A DNA stretch of 64,000 nucleotides from Burkholderiaceae bacterium. Lineage in GTDB: Bacteria > Pseudomonadota > Gammaproteobacteria > Burkholderiales > Burkholderiaceae_F. The stretch lies in the NCBI GenBank assembly GCA_022843955.1, contig JALHMQ010000007.1, positions 1 to 64,000 on the forward strand, given 5' to 3'. Of the stretch, positions 36,763-46,338 are shown piece by piece. The notes beneath the pieces are model-generated. The model was not told where the DNA came from and ran no database searches. It saw only the letters and a program-made list of their open reading frames with translations. The position numbers were made by a program, and so were the translations under genes. The number at the start of each line of letters is the position of its first letter. The stretch's first letter is position 1.

Positions 36763-38499
36763 CTACGGGAAGTAGCGCCAGACCACCACGTCGCGCGCAT
36801 TGCCCGCCACGACTTCACCCGCCACGTAGGCGTTGCTCGCGCCGTCCATGCGCAGGCTCAGGCGCTCGACCGGCACCGGATGGCGCGGCAGCGTGCCGAG
36901 CGTCCAGCGCATCGGCGCCGCGCCACCGCAACTGCCGATGCGCACCTCGAAGCCGGTGGCATCGCCCAGCGCCAGGCCGAACTGCGGCACCGCGCCGCTC
37001 GCGCAGGCCAGGCGCGGCAGTTCATTGCCGTCCAGCGCCATCGCCTTCAGCGGCGCTGCGATGCTGAGATCGTCGGCGTGCCGCGCCCAGATCTGGCTTG
37101 GAATCTGACCCAGGTAGCTGCCCGTGTCGTAGTAGCGCGAGCGCACCAGGGCGCCGGCCGCGTTGGCCGTCACCACGATCGGCACGGCGCCAGACGGTGA
37201 GCCGATCTTGCCGGTCGCGACATGGATGCCGGTCGCCGGTTGCACGCCGCTGGTCGAACTGAGCGCCGCCGGCGCGCCGAAGTTGAACCAGTTGCCGCGG
37301 CGCACGCCGCTGCTGTCGACGAACTCGGTGTGTAGCGCCACGTAGGGCTGGCGCAGCGCACCCTCCTGCTGCAGCCAGGCCACCACCGGCGGGTACTGGT
37401 TCTGGTATTCGAGATCGATCTTCAGTGCGATGTCGGTCGCGTTGCTGGCGCCCGGGATCTGCGCGCCGGCGAACGGCACCTGCCAGCTGCCCGCGTCCCA
37501 GCGCCGCACCGTGGGCACGCCGTTCTCGATCCACGCCAGCGTCGTACGGCGGGTCACGCCCTGCACCGGCACGTTGCCGACGTTTTCGTCATACGGCGGC
37601 ACGCGCAGCACCGGCTTGATCGCGCGCGTTCCCTGCGCGAAGTTCAGCGGACCCGCGGGCGTGTCCTTCCAGCCACTGCCGTCCCACACGCGCACGTAGA
37701 GGTTGCGCGTGTTCGCATCGCCCTCGGTCCACGCCACGATCGGCCGCGACGTGCTGCCGTCGCGGATGCAGTCGAGCGTCGGATCGGCCGCGCTGCCGGT
37801 GGCGGTCGCCGGCTTGAAGCTGCCGTAGCTCACCCACTGCAGACCGTCGAAGCGCAGCACGTCGACCACGTCGCGACTGCCGCTGCGGCGGAGCACCGCC
37901 ACACTCGGCACTGCGCACACGGCCACAGACGGTTGCTGCAACGACCCCGCAACGCCGCGCAGCAGGCTGCGGCCGGCCAGCGGCGCCCAGCCACCCTGCA
38001 CCACGCGCAATGTGACCTCCTTCAGGCTCACCGCACCGAAGCGATCCGTCACGCGCAGGCGATAGACATCGCCGTTGTTGGCGAGCGTCGTCACCGGCAG
38101 CGTGTAGCTCGGCCCGGTGGCCGGCAGGCTGACGAAGGTCTGGCTGCCCGCCGCGCGGCGCGACCACTGATGAGCCACGGGCGCGAATCCACTGGTGAGC
38201 GCGCTGAACACCACGCCCTGCCCGAGGCCGACCGTGGCATCGGTCAGCCCGCTGATGCCCGGCGGCGGCAGCGTGCAGTCCTGCGGATTGAAGACGCTGC
38301 AGGCCGCGGTGGTCACGCGCTCTCCGGTCGCGGCGGGTTCTGCGGGCTCCGGTGCATCGGAGGAGCCGCAGGCGGCAAGCAGCAGCACGGCGCCGCATGC
38401 CACGGCATGCCACCGAGCCCGCCGTGTGAAGGCCGCGCGGTGCGGCGTGATCAAAGCCGCGGACGGCCCCGTCGGATGCGAGTCGGAAACGATCGTCAT
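36763..38499 (-). CDS. Large secreted lipoprotein with propeller-like repeats
   Basis: A 578-residue protein with AGGAG upstream. A basic N-terminus leads to a signal peptide with lipobox (ACGAVLLLAACGSS, lipid Cys ~41). The next ~100 residues resemble an Ig-like insert (VFSALTSGFAPVAHQWSRRA, GDVYRLRVTDRFGAVSLKEV). The rest consists of spaced blocks of the type PIVAWTEGDANTRNLYVRVW, TTLAWIENGVPTVRRWDAG and PPVVAWLQQEGALRQPYVAL, suggesting a beta-propeller. It ends DVVVWRYFP, nearly the same as the RVWRYYP end of the lipoprotein at 40756, so the two are paralogues. It is probably surface- or periplasm-anchored; function unknown. Last gene of the regulator-lipoprotein block. Confidence 0.8.
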   Translation of the reverse strand: MTIVSDSHPTGPSAALITPHRAAFTRRARWHAVACGAVLLLAACGSSDAPEPAEPAATGERVTTAACSVFNPQDCTLPPPGISGLTDATVGLGQGVVFSALTSGFAPVAHQWSRRAAGSQTFVSLPATGPSYTLPVTTLANNGDVYRLRVTDRFGAVSLKEVTLRVVQGGWAPLAGRSLLRGVAGSLQQPSVAVCAVPSVAVLRRSGSRDVVDVLRFDGLQWVSYGSFKPATATGSAADPTLDCIRDGSTSRPIVAWTEGDANTRNLYVRVWDGSGWKDTPAGPLNFAQGTRAIKPVLRVPPYDENVGNVPVQGVTRRTTLAWIENGVPTVRRWDAGSWQVPFAGAQIPGASNATDIALKIDLEYQNQYPPVVAWLQQEGALRQPYVALHTEFVDSSGVRRGNWFNFGAPAALSSTSGVQPATGIHVATGKIGSPSGAVPIVVTANAAGALVRSRYYDTGSYLGQIPSQIWARHADDLSIAAPLKAMALDGNELPRLACASGAVPQFGLALGDATGFEVRIGSCGGAAPMRWTLGTLPRHPVPVERLSLRMDGASNAYVAGEVVAGNARDVVVWRYFP

Positions 38500-38518
38500 G
38501 TCGCTTCTCCTGTGATGT

Positions 38519-40654
38519 TCAGTTGAGGTTCAGGCCGATGACCGGCGCGGGCGGCAAGACGATCGCGTTGGTGTTGGCAGTGCCGACCTGGCCGAAGATG
38601 TTCCAGCCCCAGCCGAGCACGCTGCCGTCGGCGCGCACCGCGAACAGATGACTGGTGGCCGTCTGCGCGGCTGCGGCGATCGCCACGGCGTTGGCCACGC
38701 CCGGTATCGGCACCCACGTCGTCGAGAAGCCCGGGGAGGGCGCGCCGAGCTGGCCGACCTCGTTGATGCCGACCACCAACACCACGCCGTCGCTGCGCAG
38801 CGCCATCGAGTTGTCACCGCCCGCAGCGATCGCAGTGATGCCGGCCGTCAGCCCGGTCGCCACCGGCGTGAACTGGTTGGCGACATTGCTGCCAATGCCC
38901 AGCTTGCCGTTGCCGTTGCTGCCCCAGCCCCACACACTGCCGTCGCTGCGCAGCGCGATGGCGTGGTTGTAGGCGGCGGCGATCGCCGTGACGCCCGTGA
39001 GACCTGCGATCTGTGCCGGCGTGTTGCGGGGCGCGAATAGGCCGCTGCTATCGCCGAGCGCGCCGCGACCCCAGCTCCACACATTGCCGCTCGCGTCCAG
39101 CGCCAGCGACAGCGCACCGCCGGCCGCCACCGCCGTGATCGGCGGCAGTCCGGCCACCACGACCGCGCTGGCCGCTGGTGCCGTGCCGGCGCGACCGAGC
39201 TGGCCGCTGTCGTTGCAGCCGAAGGCGAGCACCACGCCGTCGTTGCGCAACAGGAGCGTGTGGGCATCGCCGGTGCTGATGGCGACGATGCCGGCGGCCC
39301 CGCTGATCTGCACCGGCAGCGGGAAGGTCGCGCCGAAATCGCAGTTGATCGAACCGCCGTAGCCCCAGGCCCAGACGGTGCCGTCGGTGCGCAGCGCGAT
39401 CGCCTGCGAACCGCCCCCAGCTGCGACCGCACGCACCGCGTTGAACGCACCGACCGGTGCGGCGATGCTGCGATCCGCGTTCGGCGTGCCGTTGCCGAGC
39501 TGCCCGGTGCCGTCCGCGCCCCATGAGTACGGCACACCGGCAGCGTTGACCGCAAGCGAAAAGCCGTTGCCGGCGGCGATGCGCCCAACGCCTGACGCAG
39601 GCGGCGGCGCCGCCGCCACCGTCAACGTCGCCGCAGTGCTGGTGGCCGTTCCCGCGCTGTTGGTGGCGCGCACCCGGAACAGCGCACCGTTGTCGGCCGC
39701 CTGCACGTTGCTGATCGTCACGCTCGCGTTGGTCGCGCCGGGGATGTCGGTCCAGTTGGTGCCATCACCGGAGCGCTGCCACTGGTAGCTCGGTGCGGTG
39801 CCGCTGGCCACCGCACTGAAGGTGGCGCTGGCGCCTGCAGCCACGCTGAGGTTCTGCGGCTGCGTCGTGATGGCGGGAGCAACGACGATGACGGTGACCG
39901 TCAGCGTGGCGGCCTGGCTGGTGCTGGCGCCTTCGAGGTTGGAGACGCGCACGCGATAGCGATCGCCGTTGTCGCTGGCGGCGCTGGTGGCAGGCGTGGT
40001 GTAGCTGACGGCGGTGGCCGCAGTGATATCGACGAAGTTCTGACCGCCGTCGTCGCTCTTTTGCCATTGGTACGAGAACGGCGGGGTGCCGATGGCGACC
40101 ACGCTGAAGCTGGCGGTGGCGGGCTCCACCACGCTGGTGTTGGCCGGCTGCGTGGTGATGATCGGCGGCACGTTGCCGACGATGATCCAGCTGAACGACG
40201 TGACCTGAGCGGTGACGGTGCCGGCGTTGACGGTGGCGTTGGCAACGCGCTCCCAGGCGCCGGTGCCGGTGGTCTTGTAGAGCGCCGGCGTGGCGCCGGC
40301 CGGCACTGCGGCGGCGTTGAACGGGACGGTGACGGTGACCGGCACGGCGAAGCTCGTGCCGTGCGGGGTGAAGGCGAACATCGCGCCGAACGACGTGGTC
40401 CCAGCGGGCAGTGCTGGCGCACCGATGCTGGACTGGTCGACGGCGACGGCCGTGGCGGTGGCGAGCGCACCGGCGGGTATGACGACATGCGCACCGGACG
40501 GACCGTTGACGGTGCCGCCGGCGGGACCGACCGTGGCCAGCGGCGGCGCCGGTGGCGGGGCGCTGCTGCCGCCACTGCCGCAGGCGACAAGCAGCATCGA
40601 CATCGCGGCAACGACCGCGACCCGCGCACTCCAACGGGGCAAGGCGTGCTTCAT
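38519..40654 (-). CDS. Lipoprotein with ZU5-like, Ig-like and RCC1 repeats
   Basis: About 711 residues from MKHALPRWSARVAVVAAMSM, with GGAG upstream and a lipobox at MLLVACGSGG. A ZU5-like segment follows (VGPAGGTVNGPSGAHVVIPA), then two Ig-like domains with ITTQPANTSVVEPATASFSV and ITTQPQNLSVAAGASATFSA, each containing YQWQ. The C-terminal ~340 residues are RCC1/BNR-type propeller repeats (VWAWGYGG, VVLAFGCNDSGQLGRAG, VWGWGSNGNGKLGIGS, VLGWGWNIFGQVG). The architecture is that of an exported adhesion or sensor protein. It starts 101 bases after the upstream lipoprotein gene and ends 19 bases before the next. No enzyme motif is seen. Confidence 0.88.
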   Translation of the reverse strand: MKHALPRWSARVAVVAAMSMLLVACGSGGSSAPPPAPPLATVGPAGGTVNGPSGAHVVIPAGALATATAVAVDQSSIGAPALPAGTTSFGAMFAFTPHGTSFAVPVTVTVPFNAAAVPAGATPALYKTTGTGAWERVANATVNAGTVTAQVTSFSWIIVGNVPPIITTQPANTSVVEPATASFSVVAIGTPPFSYQWQKSDDGGQNFVDITAATAVSYTTPATSAASDNGDRYRVRVSNLEGASTSQAATLTVTVIVVAPAITTQPQNLSVAAGASATFSAVASGTAPSYQWQRSGDGTNWTDIPGATNASVTISNVQAADNGALFRVRATNSAGTATSTAATLTVAAAPPPASGVGRIAAGNGFSLAVNAAGVPYSWGADGTGQLGNGTPNADRSIAAPVGAFNAVRAVAAGGGSQAIALRTDGTVWAWGYGGSINCDFGATFPLPVQISGAAGIVAISTGDAHTLLLRNDGVVLAFGCNDSGQLGRAGTAPAASAVVVAGLPPITAVAAGGALSLALDASGNVWSWGRGALGDSSGLFAPRNTPAQIAGLTGVTAIAAAYNHAIALRSDGSVWGWGSNGNGKLGIGSNVANQFTPVATGLTAGITAIAAGGDNSMALRSDGVVLVVGINEVGQLGAPSPGFSTTWVPIPGVANAVAIAAAAQTATSHLFAVRADGSVLGWGWNIFGQVGTANTNAIVLPPAPVIGLNLN

Positions 40655-40755
40655 CGGCAACTCCTTCGCATTGACGGTTTGCGCGGCATCACGGCTGAGA
40701 GACTGCGCACGCTTGGCGCGGCAAGCGTTCGTCGGCGTCCATCGAAGCGCGCTGG

Positions 40756-42318
40756 TCATGGGTAGTAGCGCCAGACGCGCGCGCCAAAGGTGTCGAATGA
40801 CGCCCGGTATGACCCAGCCACGCGCGGCGAGCGGCCGTCGGCCGGATCGAGCGAGAGGTGGAGCAGATGCAGTGCCTCGGTGGTGGGCAGCGCCGGCGCC
40901 GCCGGCTGCCAGACCCGAGTGGTGCTCCTGTCGAGCACCGAGACCCGCGTCTCGGCCGTGCCGCTGAGGTCGTCGACCAGGCTGAACGCCACGCTGTACA
41001 GGGGGCCCTCAGTGGCTCCGGCCAGCGCAGCCAATCGGCGCGGGTCGTCACGGACCACCGTGCCGGTGCCGAACGGCGGCCACGGATTGTTGCTGGCGCT
41101 GACCGGGATCAGCGTGACCGGGCGCGTAGCAGCGGCCACCACGATGACCTGGGACGCGGTGCCGCCGCCCGACGATGGCATGTCGCTGCTCATTGCCGCG
41201 AACAGCGGCGGCGCACCGTCGACGGTCGGCAGCGGTTCGCCGCCGATGCGAGCGAACCCGGGTCGGGAGCCGTCCGCGAGCGTGACGGTGGTGTCGGTGC
41301 TGGCAACCACTACCGATTGCCCGCCGACCCGCTGTCGGAAGGCGATCAGCAGCCTGTCGCCGATCGCGTCGACGGCAATGCGCACTGCATCGGCATCCAT
41401 CGACGCCGGCCCTTGCGATTGGAGCGAGGTGTCGGCCGCCGCGACCGGCCGCCACGCCCCATCGAATCGCTTCAGCTTGACCGCACCGTCCTCGATCCAG
41501 GCCACCACCGGCCGGTTCTGCGAGTCGAGCACGAGCGAGGGACTGGAGGCCAGGCTCGGCGTGTTGTAGTTGATCGGCACGCCGGGATCGCCCACGCTTT
41601 CCCACGCGTTGCCGTTGAAGCGCGCGACGAACAGGTTGCGCTGCAGGAAGTTGCCCTGGATCCACGCGACGTAGGGCTGCCCGCTCCGCGTGGTTGCCAG
41701 CGATGGCTCGCGGGCGGAGGTCGTACTCGCAGCGTTGAGCGCCCCACCGCCAAGCGCCACCCAGGCGTTCCCTTCCAGCCGCTTCACCCACAGCCGCGAG
41801 GCGTCGTTCTCCGCGCGCTCGATGTAGGCCACGACCGGGTTGTCGACATCGCGCGCCAACGACGGTGCCGGATCGGTCAAGCTGCTGGTGGTGAGCGGCG
41901 GTCCGAGAGGCGTCCATCCATTGCCTGCCGGCACCGGCGTAGGCAGCGGCGCAAAGTGCGCGATGCAGTTACGCGGACTGTCCATACGCACAGTACCTTC
42001 AGCGCAGTCTGGGTCGCCGGACCAGGCGAACAAGCGCTGGCCGGTAGCGGGTGCCGGAATCAACGTGACCGTCTGGCCAGCGCTGAAAAGCCCGGAGCAC
42101 CGACTGCCGCAGTCGATGCCTGCGGGATCGCTCGTCACGCTGCCCGCACCGACGATCGTGACGGTGAGGCCGGTGTTCGGCGGACCCAGCGGGGCGGGGC
42201 CGGTGACTGTGGGTTCGGGTGACAGGTCACACCCGACCATGGACAGTGCACCCAAGAGGCCGACGGCCAGCGACGCCAGGCTGGCGCGCGTGGGAAGGCG
42301 CATGCGCTGATCAGACAT
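40756..42318 (-). CDS. Large secreted lipoprotein, paralogue of 36763-38499
   Basis: About 520 residues from MSDQRMRLPTRASLASLAVG, with GGGAG upstream and signal peptide ending LLGALSMVGC (lipid Cys ~30). After a proline-rich spacer comes a small Cys-containing module (VGAGSVTSDPAGIDCGSRCS, WSGDPDCAEG) of the kind often repeated in bacterial surface proteins. Propeller-like blocks follow (PSLARDVDNPVVAYIERAEN, YVAWIQGNFLQRNLFVARFN, PVVAWIEDGAVKLKRFDG). The C-terminus FGARVWRYYP is shared with the paralogue. Four cysteines in the module could pair. No catalytic motif is seen; binding or surface display is inferred. Confidence 0.8.
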   Translation of the reverse strand: MSDQRMRLPTRASLASLAVGLLGALSMVGCDLSPEPTVTGPAPLGPPNTGLTVTIVGAGSVTSDPAGIDCGSRCSGLFSAGQTVTLIPAPATGQRLFAWSGDPDCAEGTVRMDSPRNCIAHFAPLPTPVPAGNGWTPLGPPLTTSSLTDPAPSLARDVDNPVVAYIERAENDASRLWVKRLEGNAWVALGGGALNAASTTSAREPSLATTRSGQPYVAWIQGNFLQRNLFVARFNGNAWESVGDPGVPINYNTPSLASSPSLVLDSQNRPVVAWIEDGAVKLKRFDGAWRPVAAADTSLQSQGPASMDADAVRIAVDAIGDRLLIAFRQRVGGQSVVVASTDTTVTLADGSRPGFARIGGEPLPTVDGAPPLFAAMSSDMPSSGGGTASQVIVVAAATRPVTLIPVSASNNPWPPFGTGTVVRDDPRRLAALAGATEGPLYSVAFSLVDDLSGTAETRVSVLDRSTTRVWQPAAPALPTTEALHLLHLSLDPADGRSPRVAGSYRASFDTFGARVWRYYP

Positions 42319-42411
42319 CGTGAACTGCTCCCAGAGAATCAGACTGTTGATGAAGCGACGCGCAAGCGCCCAGGTTGGCGAGCGCGAAGGCGAGCCGCGG
42401 CGCAAGGGCTT

Positions 42412-42822
42412 TCATCGCCACACCCGCACGTAGTAGCCATCGCCGTTGTGAAAGGCGTTGGCGCTGAAGCCGCGTGCGCGGTAGGTGTTGGCTTCCTGGT
42501 TGGCTCGACCCATGGTCGCGAACGGGCCGTAGGTGCCGTCGCGGTTGAGGCCGCTTGCGCCGTTGCGACACAGGTCGCCCAGACGGCCCTGCACCTGTGG
42601 ATTGCCGGCATAGCCCCAGGCGCCGCTGCGTTCGTTCAGCCAATAGGCGCCGTTGGGAATCTCGGTGCACTGAATGCGCGCCAGGCGCGCCACCTGCGCA
42701 TCGCTCAGGCGCTCGCCGTTGACGATGACCCAGTGGGTCTGGGCGGTGGCGCTGCCGGTGGCCATGCAGGCAGCGATCAAGGCCAAGCCGCGCAGTGCGG
42801 CCAGGTGCAGGTTGCGTCTCAT
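42412..42822 (-). CDS. Small secreted protein of unknown function
   Basis: A 136-residue protein with a signal peptide (LRGLALIAACMATGSATA, cleavage after ~28). The mature part starts QTHWVIVNGERLSDAQVARL, contains three cysteines and ends FHNGDGYYVRVWR. GERLSDAQVARLARIQCTEI and NGAYWLNERSGAWGYAGNPQ have a repeated polar/aromatic character, but no family is recognised. Its ATG overlaps the stop of the gene before it (CGATGAG), so the two are coupled. It sits between a small cytosolic protein and the first lipoprotein of the block. Confidence 0.75.
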   Translation of the reverse strand: MRRNLHLAALRGLALIAACMATGSATAQTHWVIVNGERLSDAQVARLARIQCTEIPNGAYWLNERSGAWGYAGNPQVQGRLGDLCRNGASGLNRDGTYGPFATMGRANQEANTYRARGFSANAFHNGDGYYVRVWR

Positions 42823-43022
42823 CGCCCGCCTCCCTCGCCGGCCGCCGATCCGCCGCAATCGGTGCCGGTCGACTCCGGGCACTCGTCGGTCAGGAAGCGG
42901 GTAACCGCATCGGGACGATCGAAGTGATGTGTCTGATCGTCATCGACGCGCCGGACCGACGCGCGAAATCCGCCCGACAGCGCCTGCCAGACGCGCACGA
43001 CGAACAACTGTGAATCGACCAT
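42819..43022 (-). CDS. Small cytosolic protein of unknown function
   Basis: A 67-residue frame starting MVDSQLFVVRVWQALSGGFR. The first half reads like a two-strand unit (VVRVWQALSGGFRASVRRVD) followed by FDRPDAVTRFLTDECPES, a pattern common in small proteins encoded beside BTAD/AfsR-like regulators. Its TGA overlaps the start of the secreted protein downstream. It begins 119 bases after the regulator. A longer upstream frame is the shadow of the regulator. No known domain is assigned. Confidence 0.6.
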   Translation of the reverse strand: MVDSQLFVVRVWQALSGGFRASVRRVDDDQTHHFDRPDAVTRFLTDECPESTGTDCGGSAAGEGGGR

Positions 43023-43141
43023 CGCGGCCCCGCCTTGCCATGGAGATGACGCAAGGTAGGCGGTCGACCGTTTCGCGAGCGTTTCGAGGTGACGCGCGGA
43101 GGTGGCGTCCGGCTCGACAGACCGAGCCGGCCGACCTTGCG

Positions 43142-46100
43142 TCAGGCCTCGACGAGCAGTTCCGTGATGTGCCGGCTGAGCGCGGTGGCGTCGGTGCGCA
43201 AGGCGCTCTCCCGCAGCGCTTCCGCCCGCGCAGCGTCGAGCGGGCCGAGGGCACGCCTGTGCACGAGCTCGTAGCGCGGCAGAACCGTGCCGCGCGGCGG
43301 ACGCCGCACCTCGGCACATAGACTGAGCAGCGCCGCCTGATCCGTCCGACCAGTCGACAGTGCGTAGCTGGCACAACTGCAGAGCAGGCCACGCGTCGCA
43401 CTCGACGCATCCAGAGGTTCGAGCTGGGCCAGCGTCGTGCGCAGATGCCGCGCCGCCTCCGCCGACCGACCCAAGGCAAGCAGCGTTTCCGCCAGCACGC
43501 GATGCAGCGCCGGGGCATGGCTGCGCGCACCGACGCGGTTGACCTCCGCCAGCGATGCCTCGGCAAGCGCCAGCGCCTCGTCGACACGTTGCTGATCGAG
43601 CCTGATCGAGGCCTGCAGCGTGAGCATGACCGGCTTGCGCAAGGCCATCACGGCATGGCGCTCGATCACCTCCAGCGCCTGCGCGCAGCGCGAATAGGCG
43701 CTGTCAAAGTGACCGGCCTGGTGGGCGATCAGCGCCAGCTCGTTGAGCACACTGACTTCGCCCACAGCGTGACCGTGCCGCCGGTGTCCTTGCAGGGCCT
43801 CAAGCGCGAGCGACTCGGCACGCTCGGACTCACCGAGTTCGCGCAGCAAGCCGCACAAGTTGCCTGCGAAAACGGCCACATCGCGGTCGGCGCCTTCACG
43901 CCGGGCCGACGCCAGTACGCGCGTGAGCAGGTCAGCGCCCTGCTCGGTCTTGCCCTGCCGCATTGCTGCCAGCGCGAGCGCGTTCAGCGCCTGGCGCTCC
44001 GCACGCGGAAGCCGCGCCGCGAGCGCTGCCGCCAGCGTGTGTTGCGCCGAGCGCTCGACCGCCTGGTAATCAGCCAGCCAGAAGTTCAGTGCGGCGAACT
44101 CGAGCGCGACGCGACAAAGCGCCTCCGGGGACTCGCTGGCGCGGCTGACGAGCAAGTCCTCGGCGCGCTTGAACCGCGGCAGGGCCTGCACCAGTCCGCC
44201 GCGCGCCTGGTAGTGGTTACCTAGCGCCGCCGCCATGTCGGCCAGCCAGCGCAGTTCCCCGAGCTCGATGGCGGTGTCCCAGGCCTGTTGGAGATTGCCG
44301 ATCTCCGGGGCGATTGCCGCCAGCGCTGGTACGACATCGATCACATCGAAATCTCGCCACGGCGCCATGGATCGCGCAAACACTTCGGCATGACGGCGCA
44401 GGGCAGCCGCTCGCGCTGGGCCCATTGCCGCGAGCTTTTCCGTCGCGAACTGCAGCATCAGGGGGTGCAGCGAGAAGCGACCATCTTCATCGACCTGCAG
44501 CAATGACTTGTCGACCAACGCCGCCAGCAGCGGCAGCGGTGCGTTCGCTACGTCCCGCGCTGCGCTGCGCGAGAAGCTCCCGGCCATGACCGACAGGGCG
44601 GCCAGCGCGCGCTGCTCGGCCGGCGCGAGCAGCCGCCACGACTGCTCGAATGTGGCTCGCACACTGCGATGCTCCGGTCGTTCATCGCCGTCATCAGCGC
44701 GTTCCAGGACATCGAGCGACAGCGCCACCTCTTGAGCCAACTCGGCCATCGGTACCAGCCGAACCCAGCTTGCCGCGAGCAGCAAGGCAAGCGGCACGCC
44801 GCCCACGGCCCGCACGAGCGCAGCGACATGCGCAGCGTGCGCCGCAACGTCGAATCGCGGATCGGTCGCACGCGCATGGGCGATGAACAGCTGCGCGGCC
44901 CCGGCGGCGACGATGTCGGCGATCGGTGCGTCCGCCGCCGGGAGCGCCAGCCCTTGAAGCGGCAGCAACCACTCTTGAGCGACGCCGATGCGCGCACGCG
45001 AGGTCGACAAGAGCTGCAGCCCGGGGGCGGCAGCAAGCAGGCGCGCGATGAGCGCTGCCAAATCCGGGAGGTGCTCCGAGTTGTCGAGCACCAGCAGCGC
45101 TTGACGTCCGCCGAGATGTCGAGCGACGACGTCGGCCGGATCTTGACGCGCGCCGACGTCCAGCCGAAGTTCAGCAGCAATACGCGGGCCGACCTCGGCG
45201 ACGTCGCTCAGATCATCCAACGCGATCCACGCCACGCTGTCTGGGTAGCGGTCGCCCAGCCGGCGAATCGCCTCCTTCGCCAGCCGGCTCTTGCCGATGC
45301 CGCCCGGACCGGTAATCGTGAGCAGGCGGCAGTCGGGGTTGGCCAGCAGTGCGCACAGTTCGTCGAGTTCGCGCGCGCGGCCGACGAAGCCGTCGGCGGG
45401 CGCGGGCAGGCTTGCCAGCGCGCTCGGCGCGGCACGCCGCTCGACGCCCGCGGGGCGCTCGGTGCCAGCCGCGGCAGCGCGTACGCGCGCCGAGGGCTCG
45501 ACGCCCAGGTCTTCGATCAGCCGCGTCGCGTAGGTGCGCAGCGTGTCGGCCTGGGCGGCGACCTCACCGAGCGCGTGCTGCGCCTGCAGCAGCACGACCA
45601 CCGCGTCTTCATCAAGTGGATCAGCGCCGATGAGCCGGCGCGCCAGCGCGATGCGCGCGGCGGGGGCGCGTTGCGCGAGTGCCGCCAGCGCGCTGGCGCG
45701 CCAGGCGGTGCGCAGCGCCAATCGTTCGCGCTCGAGCCATTCGGTGAAGGCGGGCGCATCCGCCACGTCGAGGTCGCGCAGCAGGTCGCCGCCGTAGAGC
45801 GAGACGGCGGCTTCGTGGTCACCCGCGGCCTGCGCGGCGCGCAACGCGGCCACGTCGGTGGCGATGGCCCAGCGCACGGCCGCGCGGTCGGTCTGCAGGT
45901 CGGCCAGTTCCAGGCCGCGCGCTTCGAGCAGCAGCTTGCGCAGGTTGCTGCGTGCCGCCTCTTGCGCGCGCTCGGGCCAGAACAGCGCAGCGAGCTGGTC
46001 GCGGCTGACCCAGTCGCCGCGCCAGGCCAGGTAGGCGAGCAGGCGGAAGCGTCGTTCCGGCAGGAAGCGCCAGGCAGGCTCGCCCGGCCGCTCGAGCGCG

Positions 46101-46162
46101 ACCTCGCCCAGCAGGCGCAGCCGCGCGGGGCTGGCAGTCGGGGAACGGGCGTCCTCAGGCAT
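43142..46162 (-). CDS. AfsR/SARP-like regulator: BTAD, NB-ARC ATPase and TPR
   Basis: A 1006-residue signal-transduction ATPase. The N-terminus (~13-90) looks like the winged-helix part of SARP proteins (LRLLGEVALERPGEPAWRFL, RRFRLLAYLAWRGDWVSRDQ, LFWPERAQEAARSNLRKLL). The BTAD region (~95-225) contains VSLYGGDLLRDLDVADAPAF. An NB-ARC-type ATPase follows (~250-560) with Walker A ITGPGGIGKSRLA, Walker B-like QALLVLDNSEHL and GVPLALLLAASWVR. The C-terminal ~400 residues are TPR-like. Such proteins bind DNA after a ligand or partner releases the ATPase. It leads a co-directional block of five small and lipoprotein genes, which are its likely targets. The ligand is unknown. Confidence 0.92.
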   Translation of the reverse strand: MPEDARSPTASPARLRLLGEVALERPGEPAWRFLPERRFRLLAYLAWRGDWVSRDQLAALFWPERAQEAARSNLRKLLLEARGLELADLQTDRAAVRWAIATDVAALRAAQAAGDHEAAVSLYGGDLLRDLDVADAPAFTEWLERERLALRTAWRASALAALAQRAPAARIALARRLIGADPLDEDAVVVLLQAQHALGEVAAQADTLRTYATRLIEDLGVEPSARVRAAAAGTERPAGVERRAAPSALASLPAPADGFVGRARELDELCALLANPDCRLLTITGPGGIGKSRLAKEAIRRLGDRYPDSVAWIALDDLSDVAEVGPRIAAELRLDVGARQDPADVVARHLGGRQALLVLDNSEHLPDLAALIARLLAAAPGLQLLSTSRARIGVAQEWLLPLQGLALPAADAPIADIVAAGAAQLFIAHARATDPRFDVAAHAAHVAALVRAVGGVPLALLLAASWVRLVPMAELAQEVALSLDVLERADDGDERPEHRSVRATFEQSWRLLAPAEQRALAALSVMAGSFSRSAARDVANAPLPLLAALVDKSLLQVDEDGRFSLHPLMLQFATEKLAAMGPARAAALRRHAEVFARSMAPWRDFDVIDVVPALAAIAPEIGNLQQAWDTAIELGELRWLADMAAALGNHYQARGGLVQALPRFKRAEDLLVSRASESPEALCRVALEFAALNFWLADYQAVERSAQHTLAAALAARLPRAERQALNALALAAMRQGKTEQGADLLTRVLASARREGADRDVAVFAGNLCGLLRELGESERAESLALEALQGHRRHGHAVGEVSVLNELALIAHQAGHFDSAYSRCAQALEVIERHAVMALRKPVMLTLQASIRLDQQRVDEALALAEASLAEVNRVGARSHAPALHRVLAETLLALGRSAEAARHLRTTLAQLEPLDASSATRGLLCSCASYALSTGRTDQAALLSLCAEVRRPPRGTVLPRYELVHRRALGPLDAARAEALRESALRTDATALSRHITELLVEA

Positions 46163-46338
46163 GGCGGCGTGGGACCAGCCTCACGGGAAGGTAAGCCGCG
46201 AAGTTAGTCCAGCCGCACGCATCCGTACATGACGAATCGTCGCGCGGTCGACACAGCGCGCCGCGCGTGCGTGCGGCGTCGCCTCGGGCAACGCCGCCAA
46301 CCTGCCCCGGGGCAGATCGCCGTCGGGACCGGACGACC

